This document shows positions 46,043 to 58,152 of a stretch of DNA of 64,000 nucleotides, piece after piece (the first letter of the stretch is position 1; every line of letters begins with the position of its first letter). A program made the translations under genes and the position numbers. The DNA comes from Gamsiella multidivaricata (Eukaryota; Mortierellomycota; Mortierellomycetes; Mortierellales; Mortierellaceae): contig NW_026251751.1 of assembly GCF_025024155.1 (NCBI RefSeq), positions 124,001 through 188,000 of the forward strand. Direction: 5' to 3'. The notes under the pieces are model-generated. The model searched no databases, was not told the DNA's origin, and was given only the letters and a program-made list of their open reading frames with translations.

Positions 46043-46481
46043 CTGAAAAAAAAAAAAGAACACGAGGAGTACTCTTCTGCTTCAAAATTCAGGTCGCTGG
46101 TGGGGTATATTCAAGACAGATCTTTGATCTTGTGCCGGTAATAATGGTGTATGAGTTGTTGAGGATCATTGTTGTAAGTGGAAGAGTGCAGCTTTTTTTG
46201 TTTGTCGCTAAGAAAAGTTGTGTGTAAAATAAACACTGGACTTGGTTAAGGGCGCCATGTTTAGTATGGAACCCAGAACGCGTCTGTTTCTACAACCCTC
46301 TCTTGACAAGCGCACAGCCTCCACTCCCTGCACGCACAACGCAAAGGACGACGACGCACAGCTGAATACAGGAAACGGCAAGGAAAGCGTTTAGAACAGG
46401 AGCACAGGAGGGACGACGATCAGAGTACAACCAGCTCAAATCCTTTGGCTGACCCATTCCGGACTTGGACCGCTTCTAACA
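46043..46481. promoter_or_regulatory. Divergent region between the acidic protein and SLD3
   Basis: About 440 bases. The left part may hold a 5' exon of the minus-strand gene. The right part is the SLD3 leader. No specific motif was recognised. Confidence 0.35.
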
Positions 46482-49400
46482 ATGCTGTCAACCTCATTGG
46501 CTTCGCCCTCTACATCTCAAGGAAAGATCCCTCTCAATGTAGTCTTTATCATCGATACCTATCTGCCAGCTGGATTTGACAAAGTTCAGGCTGCGAGGGC
46601 GGCTGCGTTGTTAAAACGGACGCTTACCAGGACCCTGCTCTACTTCCAGTGCAGTATGGACCCCAAATTCCAGTGGACATACATGTTCTTCAATTCGAGA
46701 GCGCACCAGAACATCGGACTGATCCCGAACAGGATACTTCATAGTCTTACCATGAGCACAGTCGCGAACTGTGTGGACGAATACCGTAGGATCGTGACAC
46801 CACTGGCCGTTTCGACTTCGCCCAAGGGAAAAGGGGCCACCACTGTAGCTGGGATAACGAGCAAGGTCGGCGGATCGGGCACCGTTTCGCCCTGCTATAA
46901 TTTGCGCCGCCAATTTGTTCACTCATTGGCAGATTTTGGACTCGACATTGCATCGTACCAGTCGCCTATGAAGTCATCGTCCAGCTTTATCCGCTCTCAA
47001 TCGCTGCAAAAGCACTTTCCTCCAGTCGCCATCAGAAATTACATGTACGTCCTTTCCCCACTGCCTCGGACTTGGGGAGAGACAGCATATTTTCTGGACG
47101 GCAAGCAGCATACACAGAATGACATGGGCCCACGGAGGAGCGATATTCTTGAAGTGCTCAAGGGGATTAAGGACGCATTCTTTGAGCAAGGACTCTGGGA
47201 CCGGTTTCTGGACCAGCACACCAGTCTGAGTTGGATCGACACTAGCATGGAGAGCAACACTGAGGAGCAAGCCAAGGTGAGTAATTCTCTGAACTAAAGC
47301 ATATACATTTGACGACTGGCACGAATGATCATACTCATCCCAATCATGCGATAATAGTCAACTACACGGATATCCGCGACTATGCTCATCCGGTCAACAC
47401 TGGAGCTGATAATAAAGGCATTTGGGGGATATATTATACCCCAGAGTGTTATCTGCCAGCCTTTCCTTCCGAAGGACGTCTACTCGTTCGCTACCATCTT
47501 TCAAACATATCGGTCACTGCAGATCCATCCCGGACTAGGCGTCAAGATGTCGAAGGACAGTTGGCAGGCACTCCCTTCCGCATCGATTGGTCTGCACTCC
47601 GAGGACATGCGTCCAGTCAGGGTGATGTGGTCGGGCGATCTAGTCTGTTTGGAGTCACTGCAATGTATGTTGACAGTGCTGCTCGTTATTTATTGGAGAC
47701 CTTGGCCCAAATGCCATTATATGCTAACCATGTTATCTGAGCCTTCTTCCAACAGTTATTTGCAGTCTCGATGTATCAGAACCCTTTCCAAGATCCGCCT
47801 CAAACGAAGATCCCATCTCAAATGTAGATCCAATCGAGTCCCTTGAAGTCATCAAGCGATTCCCTAGTCGATCATTGAGCGCCAATTTACATAGGATCAG
47901 GATTGCGAGGACTATGACATGTTTCCCACAAATTGATAAGGATGAGCCTTGCGAGCATGCTTTGTACCTTCTTAGATCACTGCGATCCAAAAGCGATGTC
48001 CTGCTTCTTCAAATCACATTTGCGTGCATGCCTGCCTGTGAGGACCAAAAGGATTCAGATAAGGACTTGGGACCCCAGACATATACCTGCCAAGCACTAC
48101 TGCACCCAACCGCCCCAGGAAGCGGTATTCTGCAAATTCTTGAGGAAGGATCAGATCTCAGCAACCTCGGTTCTGTAACAGCGGTCTCGAACAACAAATC
48201 AAGGCCATTCACTATGGCGATGATGGAAAAGTCGTGGGGTAGACTGGGTGCATTTGCAGATCTAGCTAGCAAGCGCCGTGAGAAGCCGCTGTATCGTCTT
48301 GACGACATGCCGCATTGCCTAATGTCTCGTCCCAGACTGCAGCAAGTGGCTCCGGACACTTTCTCTGACAGTGTCGTAGATCCAAGGTATATGGATATGC
48401 CACGCAGCTCTTTTCGCTTGCCGTAAATACGATGATTGAGTTAACAATATCCTTTTTTTTTTTTAATGTCAATGATAGATCATCGGTCTCGAGACCTTTG
48501 CCTGGCCAGTCCGTAGCGGAGATGGAGGCTTCTTCCTTTGAGATCGAAGCCCCAAAGTCCATTGATGGCCTATGCCTCAAGATTCGCAATGCCTACATCA
48601 AACATCTATATCATAATGAGGTATGTTGCCTAACGCACCGTGCCTTTGATACATCAAGTATTTGAACTAATCGCTGTGGATTGGTTTCTCTTCTATAGTT
48701 TACTGTAACAGACTACGTCAAGCGCTTGAACGCGGCTAGCAAAGAAATCACAGCTTTAGCAGCTAAGCAGTCGGTTCCTTTAAAGGAGGCACAGGTACGT
48801 TTTACATTGTGCTTTTCCCTATCTGTATTCCGGAATGTCTATGTGGTCAATTGATCCTAACGTCGTCAACCTGTTCTGATTCATCAATGTAGCAAAGCCT
48901 TGTAGCATTTATGATTGAGTTTTTGAGAATATGGCCTACAAGGATGGGATCGAAGCACAAACAGATCGCGAAAGAGTTGAACACTGGCAAAATCAACGAG
49001 TCAAAGTCGCAGGACCATTATGTCATCCTTAACGACGAGCGGCCTGAGCTCGATGCCTGGAAGGCTAGTGTCATGAAGAGTGTCAACGATGCGGACATTC
49101 GGGCTCACCTGAAAAAATTGAAGACCAAGGAGTACGTTCTTTAATATTGGGCGGACTAGAGTGTGTCCATGAATTCAGCATTTATCTGTTGCTGGTTATT
49201 CACATTTGTTTCCCTATGCTTCACTGGCAATAGCATACAGATTCAAGTTGTTCAGAATCTGCATGTGCTCCTACTGATCGACAAGTATGGTCTCGAGGAA
49301 AATAAGCCCTTCAAGAAGGATCCAGGAGCCCTCAAGACAGTCAACCTCTTTATGGATGAGCTGTGCATTGAGGCCAGCATTGACGACCGCCCTTCTGGAC

Positions 49401-51347
49401 TAAAGAGCCCGCAGACGCCAAGGAGCAGGGACATGGACGCCGCCAAGAAATTCTTCACTCGAGTTGTAACGAAGTATTATGAACTGTCGCTGCCCAAGAT
49501 TGTCGACAAGCTGTCGATCAAATGCGGTGTAGAGAAGACCCTACTGAGCTCTCCAAGGCCATCACGGGGCGCGAAGAGAGAAGGTATCAAGAGATCTATT
49601 TCAATGGGTATCCTCCAGCGACCAAGCCCTTTGGATTTCACCATGGCAATGAAGGACGGGGGGGACGAGTTGACCTTGAGCAGGGCTAGCATATCTGTTG
49701 AAGGAACTGCCCTGAAACATGGTTTTCCGGCGACTCGGCAGTTGACATCCGAAAAGCCCACACGAAATGTATTAAACAACTCGATATTCAGGAACCGGCA
49801 AGTCGTCATGACGTTGGGGTCAGTGAAGGGCGTCCGGCCCGCGCCATCTACTAACCCTACGTCGACAACTACTAAAGAACAGGCGGCACCAGCACAATCG
49901 CAGACAGGACTCCAGTGTTCCACCTCTATGAACACTACGGATGAACGTAAGCGTCCAATTCGAGGTACACACGGTATCGAGCTATCCAATACAAGACTAC
50001 TTAATTGACCACTGCACTTTTCTTCATATAGTGGAAGAGGAGGATGGTCCGCCAAAATTGGCCAAACTCAGGCTGAAAAAGTTTTACCACGACAAGGAGA
50101 GCGAAGAGGTCCTGAAAGTAAGAACAGGCGGCCTTTGCATTTTTTGAAGCACTCATTTCATGGCCGTAGGCGATAGAAGGGATAACTAACTAACATGCCT
50201 CTTTGACATGCAACAGCTCTTCAGGCGACAGAGACCCCTTTCGAAAGCTGATCAGTTTAGCACTTCTGTCGCTATGAATCCCGGACACAGTGGGGACGGC
50301 GAGAATAGTGAAGAGGATCTTGGGGCACTTGGGCAGTATCTTGATCGGAAAGGCACCACGTCCTGGGGTGTTATCAAAAGCGTGAGCACGACCAGTAGGC
50401 ATAGCGAAATTCTCAAGAGTCCGTCTAGTGGTGCGGCACAGAGACGTGCCCCGTCGATGAAGCGAAACACATCGCCTTCTAGACACTCTATTCCACTGAC
50501 ATCGCTGTCGCTACCCATGGATTCGATCGTGCCATCCACACCCATTGCCAGTCAGAAATACAGCTATGATGTTGACGATTTGCAAAGGACGCCGCAAACA
50601 CCGTCTGGAAGGGTTCAGTTACGTCGCTACCTTTCTCAGCAGTCGCCCAGCTACAACATGCCAGACAGTGAAGATATGCCGTTGACGCCGAGTCGACGAG
50701 CACAAGTCCATCGAGGTCGTGCATTTGCTTCACAAATCCGAGGAGCATCCCTTCCTGAAATGGACGTCCTTGGCTCCCCTGGTAAGAGACGCCGGACAGT
50801 CAATGGTAGCGACGACGAGAACGACAGCGATATTGTGCCTCGAGATATGCCTCGGTCGCCTCTGCTGGGCTTGCGACGATCGCGAACAACGTCCTTTACG
50901 CCCCGCTCACCTTCATCCAAGCACCAGCGAGATAACCCTTTCCTGAACGAGCTACGAGCTACGAGACCGGATCGTAAAAGGATTCATGTGGGCAGCTTGA
51001 TTGAAGAGAGACCGAGGATTGTGCTTGTCCCGGGGACGCCTTCGTCTTCACTACAGGACAATGCATCGTCGGTACAGTCAGCGTTTTTGAGAGCCACTGC
51101 CACGACAACGGCTTCGGCTTCATTGGATTCGTTTGAAGAGTCAACTAGTGCGATGACAACGATGACAACGACGACTACGACGGCGGACAGGAACTTGATC
51201 ATGTCGACACCGAAATCGATGTCTAAGTCGCTGGCTGCTGCTCACTTTGGACTTTCATCGCCAGAGATATATATCTCGTCGCCCACTCTTGATCGCAGTA
51301 CAGTGCGCCGGCATATCGATTTTTCATTCTTCTCCGCAGATGATTAA
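46482..51347 (+). CDS. SLD3: Sld3/Treslin-type DNA replication initiation protein
   Basis: Nine exons (46482-47276, 47358-47664, 47756-48422, 48479-48620, 48699-48794, 48893-49131, 49234-49946, 50032-50117, 50217-51347), all joints in frame, about 1391 residues. The N-terminus (PLNVVFIIDTYLPAGFDKVQ, later SLSWIDTSMES) resembles the vWA-like start of animal Treslin. The Sld3/Treslin domain lies at roughly residues 700-860: KIRNAYIKHLYHNE, KTKEDIQIQVVQNLHVLLLI, then KKFFTRVVTKYYELSLPKIV. The C-terminal tail is basic and disordered with CDK-type sites SPSR (about residue 1099), TPSR (1171) and SPGK (1201). Sld3/Treslin recruits Cdc45 to the MCM helicase and, when phosphorylated by CDK, binds Dpb11/TopBP1 to fire origins. 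It is intermediate in look between yeast Sld3 (short) and animal TICRR (long). Confidence 0.8.
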
Positions 51348-51510
51348 GGAATAAAACTATCGCCACCACCTCGGACCCTATCTCTTCGCGACTAATGGGC
51401 TAATGACCCTTTGAAAGATGCAGTATTCATCAACATGTTTCAAAATTGCTCGGATAAGGAGAGGCACGTAGGGGTAACTTTTGTGCGAATGGCCATGACA
51501 CCATTCCGGC
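51348..51510. other. 3' flank of SLD3
   Basis: Short spacer between the SLD3 stop and the first decayed F-box copy; nothing recognised. Confidence 0.3.
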
Positions 51511-52776
51511 GTGAGTTCCATTAACACCTCGCTCGCCTCTTCCCCCTCCTACTACTTCTCATATTGTCCAAGAATCAGACATCCTATCTATACCAAACTG
51601 TTATCGAAGGCTAAAATTCTGACCCTTCTTGTCTTGTTCTCTGTGACCCTAATTGAAGGCGCTGCGAAAGCCGTATCTGTTGATGTCCTCAATCTCACCG
51701 ACATCTGAAGAGCCTACATTAATGGAGACTCGCTTGACCGCACGTCTGCCAGGCAGTATTCAGATAGCATTAGGAATGATTCAGGACAAAGCCCTTGGTC
51801 CGCTACCTGACTTCGACGATCTCAGGACCGACATCCTTGTCAGCCAAGCCTAGAATGATGTTTGGTTGACTTTATATCTGTCAAGAGCTGTGTCTGCGCA
51901 GGTACGAGCGGACTCATGTTTATCACAAAATCCACAAATACGACGAGCATGCCAAGGCCCTCGGTTCCTTCGATACAAAGTGGAACAATGATGCCTACTC
52001 TCTCATCCACACGGTCCAACTACAATCTCTTGCCCTCACAGACACCCTCTGAGATACCTCACAGCTTCAGGAGATGATAGGGGATGGTACCACGGCTACG
52101 ATTTCTCTAAATGGTCTTCTATCGACAGCCACAGGAGTACCAAATGACACCTTTGGACGCTCTCGAGAGTCTGGAAAGTCTGTAATCGAGGGACTTATAA
52201 GGAACCCATGCAGGTCATTCATCAACTGGGAACGGTTCGCGTCAAGAACACATTGTTCGGAATCTTGAGGCCCAGAGAGCTGGCGCATGCTCCCTCTTCA
52301 ACAATCGTTTCTTCAGAAACATTGTGCGATCTCGTTGAGATCGGCATGGGGGGGGGGATACACCCAGATTGCCAGCAGCGGTATCACCTTGGTGCTCGAG
52401 AACTGTAAGTTCTTGCGTAGGTTCAGCTCGGGGGCGAACAAGAGAATCACCGACCGTTTTATAGAGAAGAAGCCCTGCCCATGTGTCGACATCATACAGA
52501 AACTGTGTGTTGATATAAAAGCACTCGATCATCGGCCTCTACCTTCCGGTGCGGTGCCATGCAAGCCGTGGCTCCAAGCAAGCTGTATACGATGGAAGAA
52601 GAAGAGCTGATTAAGAAGCGCCTCTGCTTATCCACATTCATGATCGATCTAGATCTCCAGGATAGTGCTATGACCTGTAAACTTTCGTTTCGCGCCAAAC
52701 CCCTGCATGTGCCGGTGGGGAAGAAATACTATGGGGATGTATTGTCAGGGTGGGAAGGTAATTCTGGAGTGCGGTA
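51511..52776 (+). pseudogene. Decayed F-box/LRR gene copy A
   Basis: Several frames, interrupted by stops and frameshifts, still align in order with the intact F-box genes at 58.4-62.1 kb. Near 51815-51880 is DFDDLRTDILVSQA, a stop in place of the expected tryptophan, then NDVWLTLYLSRAV, matching the F-box helix pattern LxxAIRVSRAWNxIWxPYLYE. It is followed by KIHKYDEHAKALGSFD (matching KVYSYGHHVKSLEL), VQLQSLALTDT, and further down SGITLVLENCKFLRRF and EKKPCPCVDIIQKLCVDIKA (matching the ILENCPLLRNLNLL and KPWPCAKVLERLRM regions), and MEEEELIKKRLCLST with LDLQDSAMTCKL. So nearly the full gene length is represented. Positions 51772-52307 are duplicated at 63465-64000. Confidence 0.65.
51772..52307. 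repeat. Direct duplication, unit 1 (second unit 63465-64000)
   Basis: Begins aggaatgattcaggac and matches 63465-64000 at a constant offset of 11,693 bases without visible indels. Differences are concentrated in about 51880-51945; the last roughly 360 bases appear identical by eye. Confidence 0.9.
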
Positions 52777-53960
52777 GGGCTTTCTTTTTTACCTTGGAGG
52801 GTCTGTTCCGATGAAGGCTATGAAAGCACTTTGTGAACGATTCTACTCTCACTACTACTACTACTACTACTGCAGCAGCTTAAAAAAAACGAATGGTCAA
52901 GCATTTCATATTTCATACGCTCCCCGTAGCAAAGCTACAGAGATCGCGTCCGACATCTATTGTCGACCCTTTACGCTCCCTCCCTCTCTTCTCTTCTCTC
53001 GGTCCTTATTCACTGCACTTATCAAAAACAAGGTCGCCATGTTGCTGCCAGGCCGCATGTGTTTTCATCCAAGGCTCAAGACGACTGAAATAGTTCGGTC
53101 CACAGGCTGACTGTGAGTCCATTACCTCCAACTGTCTATTGCAAAGGCGCATTTCGACATTGACTCTATTTTAGTTCTGTAATGGCGTCTGGTTGTGTGC
53201 TTCGATTTCTGACCCAACCAAATCGCTTTGGGTAAAGAGAGAACCGGGGAAGTGTCCTTTCTCTGGAGTTGAGGCAACGTTTCGTGTTTCGGTCGGTTCT
53301 TTGTGCCAAAGTGCTATGAAACGTATATTGCATTCTTTTGCCCATCGACAACTCTTCCTATATTCTCTTCTTGTAAAGGGTAGCAGATGATTACGCTTTT
53401 CTGAAGAGCCGTTTACTTGGTTCCAAAATGTTTTCATTTTTTTTACTTCGGAGTCTTTGCTTTATTCAAGGGCACTGTATTGTGTAATGGCCACTACAGA
53501 ATGACTGATGTCTGAATGAACAAGAGCCTGCGATATGTGTTGTATAGTTTTTACGACGTCCTGAGATCAACTACAGCTCCGTGATCGTATACGAAGCCCT
53601 GGAAGAAGCCGCCTATGGCGCTCCTCGAATGCACCATTTTGGAATCGATTACTCTGGATGATAAGTCCTCTTGACTATTGCTCTGTAGTTCTATTTGTCT
53701 CGACCTTGAATTGTGCTCCGCCTACCGCTCCTGCGCCTGCTTCAGTGCTATTGTTGCTGCTGCTGCCCATGCTTTTTTTTTTTTTTTTTTTTTTACAAAA
53801 CGACTATGTCGTTTTCGGGTGCTTGATACTGCTCTGGATGTCAGTGTCGCTGTCGATGTCGCTGTCGATGTCGCCGTCGATGTCGCTGTCATCGTCGTTC
53901 GTGGCCCTTGATGCTGTTCTCAAAGCGATCGAATGGGGAGGCCGGTGGCCTACGACCCGG
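52777..53960. other. Accessory intergenic DNA, microsatellites
   Basis: About 1.2 kb with no supported gene. It contains a (TAC)n patch near 52850-52872, a poly-T run (53774-53795) and a gtcgct/gtcgat hexamer tract (53838-53895). A short coding-like stretch at 53580-53640 (YEALEEAAYGAPRMHHFGID) may be a relic of an unidentified gene. Confidence 0.4.
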
Positions 53961-54077
53961 CTACTGGGGCTTTGATGCACTGTCTAGTGTCCAGCACAAA
54001 AGAAAAAAAGCCCTGTGAGCAAGTAGATCGAGACTCGCAGTGTCATGAATGAGTCCATATGCAGAGGAATAGTGCTT

Positions 54078-56525
54078 ACCTTGCAGGCGGTTACGGTTAC
54101 GGTTACGGTTCGACTTGAGTGTGGTGGTGCTGGCGCCACTCTGTCCTTCTCCTTTGCCTCTTTTGTGCTCCTTTCTGGACCTCAACTTTCTTTCTTCCTT
54201 CTGTCTCCCTCATCCTCCTCCTCTTTCTCTTTTTTTTTTTTTTTTTGGTTTTTTTTGGTTTTTTTTGGTTTTTTTGGTTTTTTGGTTTTTTTTTTTTTTC
54301 TTTCTTTTTTCATTTTTCATTTTTTTTGTCTTTTTTTTTTTTTTTTTTTTCTTTTTTTTTTTTCGGTGTTTTTATACAGCTGTCGCTGCCTGCCCTTCCC
54401 CTCCTTTGCTCCTCCTGTACTCTCCCATCGACCCTTTCTTAGCCCCCCATCCATTGCACTCCGCCCGCACTCCTTTTGCTATCCCCCCTCACCATTCTTC
54501 CCCATCATCTATGACTTTACCCCATTCGCCCTCTCCCTCTTGTGTCCATACACACTGGTCATCCCCCGCAGAGGACCCGACCTCGCGACCACCAAACCCC
54601 GAGGGTTCGGGGCCGTCTCCCCTCAGCTGAGAGAGGGTGGTCTGCTGTGCGGTCACTGACAGCACTGCCCCTGCCTCCTCTCTACCCGCTCCACCTCTAC
54701 CTTGAACCCATGGCGCACTTACCTCTTTGCATGTGTCCACCCTAGAACTGGGATCCTTGATCGGCCGACGCGCTCTCTCCCTCTCGCTGCCCAGCTGGGG
54801 AGCATTACTAGGCCTGATCTTGCCGAGACATCGCCGCTACCACGAATGGACCAGTTAAATAGTGTGTCAGTATATCGCTGTTTTCTGCGTGCTAAACTCA
54901 GCACACATACATCTCTTTATCCAAGAGGACACGCGCAAACGTACCTTTGTCTTCCATCTGGCATAGTAGTTTGCCGACCATGGGTCCGCCGGTGTGCTGC
55001 CTCAAAGACGAAGCCATCTCTGTCGAAGGTCTGCTCCAGAGTCCCTTACTAGGATCAGGACCGCTGGACATTCCTTGACCATGATGTCTTCGCTCCGAGC
55101 CTCACAGTCAGCTGGCCTATGTGCCGGCGAGTGTCCCTTCGCACGACCGTGGTCGAGTCCCCCCAGGACGATGAACCTGGATCAAGTCCAGGATCGGGGA
55201 AAACGGCGGGGACGCTGTCTCAGCATCAGGCCGTGCATCCAACCGGGCGAGCAAGAGAGAGTACGGCACATCGACGATCTATAGAATCCCTGGACACAGC
55301 AAAAAGTAAGCGTCTTAGTTTGACCCCAGGAACAAGGAGGGTGGACAGGAGAGAGTAGGCTAGGGTGCAGCACTGGGCGACCAGCACAGCAGGCACCCAA
55401 TCCCAGCTGGGATCAACAGCCCCTCAGCCTCGAGGTCACTGGATCGCAAGAGGACCCATGCGAGAGGGACCAAGTGCGCAGAGACACTCCAAGGGAGGGG
55501 TTATTTTTAGATGGGGTAAGGGCAATCATTGACGATGGGGAAGGCGGTGGGAGGGTTGAGTGGGGCGGTGGAGGGGGGAAGGGGATGGAGAGTACTTAGC
55601 TTTGAATGTTTTGATTTGCTTGCTTGGCTTGGTTCACTTGATGGGCTGGATGGGCTGGATGGGCTGGATGGGCTGGATGGGCTTGATGGGCTGGATGGGC
55701 TTGATGGGCATGCCATGGCCCAGCGAGTCTGGTTCGCCCACTAGGTTAGGTGGGGCGAGCCTGAGCCTCTTCTCAGCCGAAACTGGCAAAGATAGAGGCT
55801 GGTGGCTAGAGGAGAAGCAGTTCAGACGACAGAAGACAAGAGGACAACCACTATGTGAGTGTGTGAGAAAGGGAACACAGGCGCCAAAGTCAACTCCTAG
55901 TACAGTAGCACCAAATGGCGCATGTCAAACATACCTTTGTGGCCACCTGATTCGCTCTTCTTGACCATGACGAATCCCGGTGGGACTGGGCCATGCTGTA
56001 CCTGTGGTTGCTGTAACCGACAGGCTGATATGCTGGGTTGGGGGAGCGAGTCTCTCCTTGCTAGAAATGAGAGGTTGATACATAAAAACAAGTGCGGAAA
56101 GAGACGATGATATGAGTATCGAGTCACAGACACGGACACAATCTATGGCACCAGGTGCAGAACCATCAGGTACAAGGCACCAAGCACCAGGCACAGACAA
56201 AAAAAGAAAAGAAAGGCAGGCAGTGCCACTTTGCAAGGAAAGAACACCAGGAACATACCTTTGTGGACTCGACTGGTCATCGCTGTGGTCATCGCTGTGG
56301 TCCTACTGCGCTGCTGCTGATGCAGGTTGTAGTGGACATGATAGGCGAAGCAGCCTAAACATGCGAGAAATATACAAAGTGGGCTCAGACACTAGTACAG
56401 ACACGCACAGCCCCAGTAGGCTAGAAGAGAACATCCTGCAACCACAGGCACAAACATAATGAGCAAAAGCGCAATGAGCAACCTCATGAGCGTTGTAACA
56501 TACCTGGGTGATACTGCTTGGCCAT
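54078..56525 (-). CDS. Unrecognised gene built of very short exons (tentative)
   Basis: On the minus strand five strong splice donors occur in a row: before 56504, 56260, 55936, 54947 and 54085. All can be read so that the exon ends one base into a glycine codon (phase 1). Exon-like pieces: MAKQYHPG from the ATG at 56525; AMTTAMTSRVHKG; an exon ending VQHGPVPPGFVMVKKSESGG then HKG; EMASSLRQHTGGPMVGKLLC then QMEDKG; and one ending LKSNRNRNRNRLQG, whose NR repeat is coded by a GGTTAC-type hexamer. The uniform phase would make exons interchangeable. Introns are long (200-900 bases) and full of simple repeats. I recognise no domain, the 3' end is not fixed, and some donors may be spurious. Confidence 0.35.
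54089..54110. repeat. GGTTAC hexamer repeat
   Basis: Three and two-thirds copies of ggttac. It resembles but is not the TTAGGG telomere repeat. It overlaps an exon-like stretch of the minus strand. Confidence 0.8.
54225..54362. repeat. Poly-pyrimidine / T-rich minisatellite
   Basis: About 140 bases made almost only of T with regular GG or C interruptions (ttttttttgg units, then ttttttc units). On the minus strand it is a purine tract capable of triplex formation; it would lie in an intron of the tentative gene. Confidence 0.85.
55640..55711. repeat. 9-bp minisatellite GATGGGCTG, eight units
   Basis: Eight tandem copies of gatgggctg with three last-base variants (gatgggctt twice, gatgggcat). 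The period of nine keeps frames open in both directions, which produces low-complexity open frames that are not genes. Confidence 0.9.
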
Positions 56526-57856
56526 AGCACCGAGTAACGGAGGGCACTTTGGTACGAGTGCATCGGTGGGTGTTTGGTTTGGAAGGGTGAAGAAGAGTGT
56601 GAGAAAAGAGAACGGCCGCCCGTGGGAGAATTTTGAATGGAAGGCCACGCGTCAAAATGTAAACAAACGAAAATCAAAATGAAGGACGCGTCGAGTGACG
56701 TCCTTCATCACCCAAGGGGCGTGTCCTCGCAGTGCGCACATGTAACATGAACCCACAGCCAGAGCACCGTCTGGACATACTTCTATCCATTAATCCTACA
56801 AGACCACTGTTGCTGTGCTTCAAGCATAACATCATTGGGTTCTATTATGAATGATGCTTTAATGCAATGCGCTGATGTTTTTCAGGCGGCGGGTGTCGTT
56901 GCACACTTTTTGGGTGCGGCCAGGACATGTATACTTCCCACTAAATAGGCCAATGGTTCCGAAAAATGTCATCTTGGATTGTGAGGAAAACAATAAAACG
57001 TCGACCTGAAACGTAATGTAATGTTCGCTATAGAAGGAGACGGCTTCTTGCTTGAATATTGGTCTCGATCACTGGCGATGGGCCAAGCAGAAAGGAAAAC
57101 CTCAAGCATCGACAATGTAGTTTACGCAAGTTGGTGGGGAAGGATGGGAGATATTCTCTCCGGCCAACGAGATCCAGCTATGCGAACCCGTGTAGCACCG
57201 AACCAGGCTGCTCGTCAAAATATATATTCGACTAGGACGATTGGGTGTTGGAGAGTTCATTTGACTAAGCTCTTTTCAAATGCCATGTGGATTTGACTAT
57301 GTTTCTGACACCCAATTTTTTTTAAACTTGGTTTTGGCATGGCGTTCAAAAGCCAAGTTCCATTGGTATGCCATTGTCGGCGTGGGGACACAAAGCTGTC
57401 AGTAATGGAGCAGATATTGGAGAGATGACTAATGTCGGTTGCGCATACGAAGGTATGTAGCTTTCATTGATCGAGCTTTGAGCCAAGACAGTAGCAAGTT
57501 AGATATGAGTCAACAGCATTTCATGTTTTCATTGCTGTGCACACTGTGGTTGTTCCGATGCTGGACGACCTTTGTCTTTCAAATAGGATGGCCTACCAAA
57601 AAATTACAACAACGCGTCCTCGTTTTACTATCCTGTTCCTTATTCATCCTAATTGCACATGCTCCTCGAGGTCTACAGTAGTGCACCGACCCCTACAATC
57701 CAATTTGGAGGCAAAGCCTTGCCATACTTCTTTACTATTTTCCCTGGCATTTAATGGGACCTAAAGTTGTGGTACCTATGCGAGCGATCCTTTTATGACA
57801 CCAGGCGCGAAGGCTCACGCAACGGAGGATGAACGATTGCAGAGTTGGAGATGTAC
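56526..57856. other. Intergenic, nothing recognised
   Basis: About 1.3 kb between the tentative short-exon gene and the F-box array. Short frames have no motif; pyrimidine/GT-rich stretches only. Confidence 0.4.
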
Positions 57857-58152
57857 TCAGGGAGATGGAAATGGTCCATGTTTTGTATCCAGTATGAAGG
57901 CTCTGACATTTCGACCGTATATGTGAAGTCCTGGATAGTTATTACCATTATAATGGCTATCGAGGTCCTTTTCGTAAAGATAGGGGTTCCAGACGGCATT
58001 CCAGGTACGACTGACATGGGTGGCGGTTGCGAGATTGTGCTGCGATAGGTTGCGGGCCATGCCATACACGAGCTAGGAGGTCGAGAAGACTGTCACAACG
58101 GGTATTCTGGGCGGTGTGCTGTCGACAGTGTTGCTTTCAGTTTCCACAGCCA
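57857..58152 (-). pseudogene. Truncated F-box gene relic
   Basis: About 300 bases of the minus strand still read as the N-terminal part of the neighbouring F-box gene: MAVETESNTVDSTPPRIP near 58152, then LSQHNLATATHVSRTWNAVW and NPYLYEKDLDSHY, IYGRNVRAFILD. These match LTQNDLRAAIRVSRAWNTIW, VPYLYEKLFVREC and YSYGHHVKSLEL of the intact copy. A frame break separates the two parts and nothing of the LRR region remains. It is a 5'-truncation-type fragment in the same orientation as the intact minus-strand gene. Confidence 0.65.

Noticed and set aside
54045..54659. Plus-strand frames rich in phenylalanine
   Set aside because: Product of the poly-T minisatellite; not protein-like.
55507..55964. 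Frames with LDG/MGW and PSS repeats
   Set aside because: Open only because the minisatellite period is nine bases; occurs in both directions.
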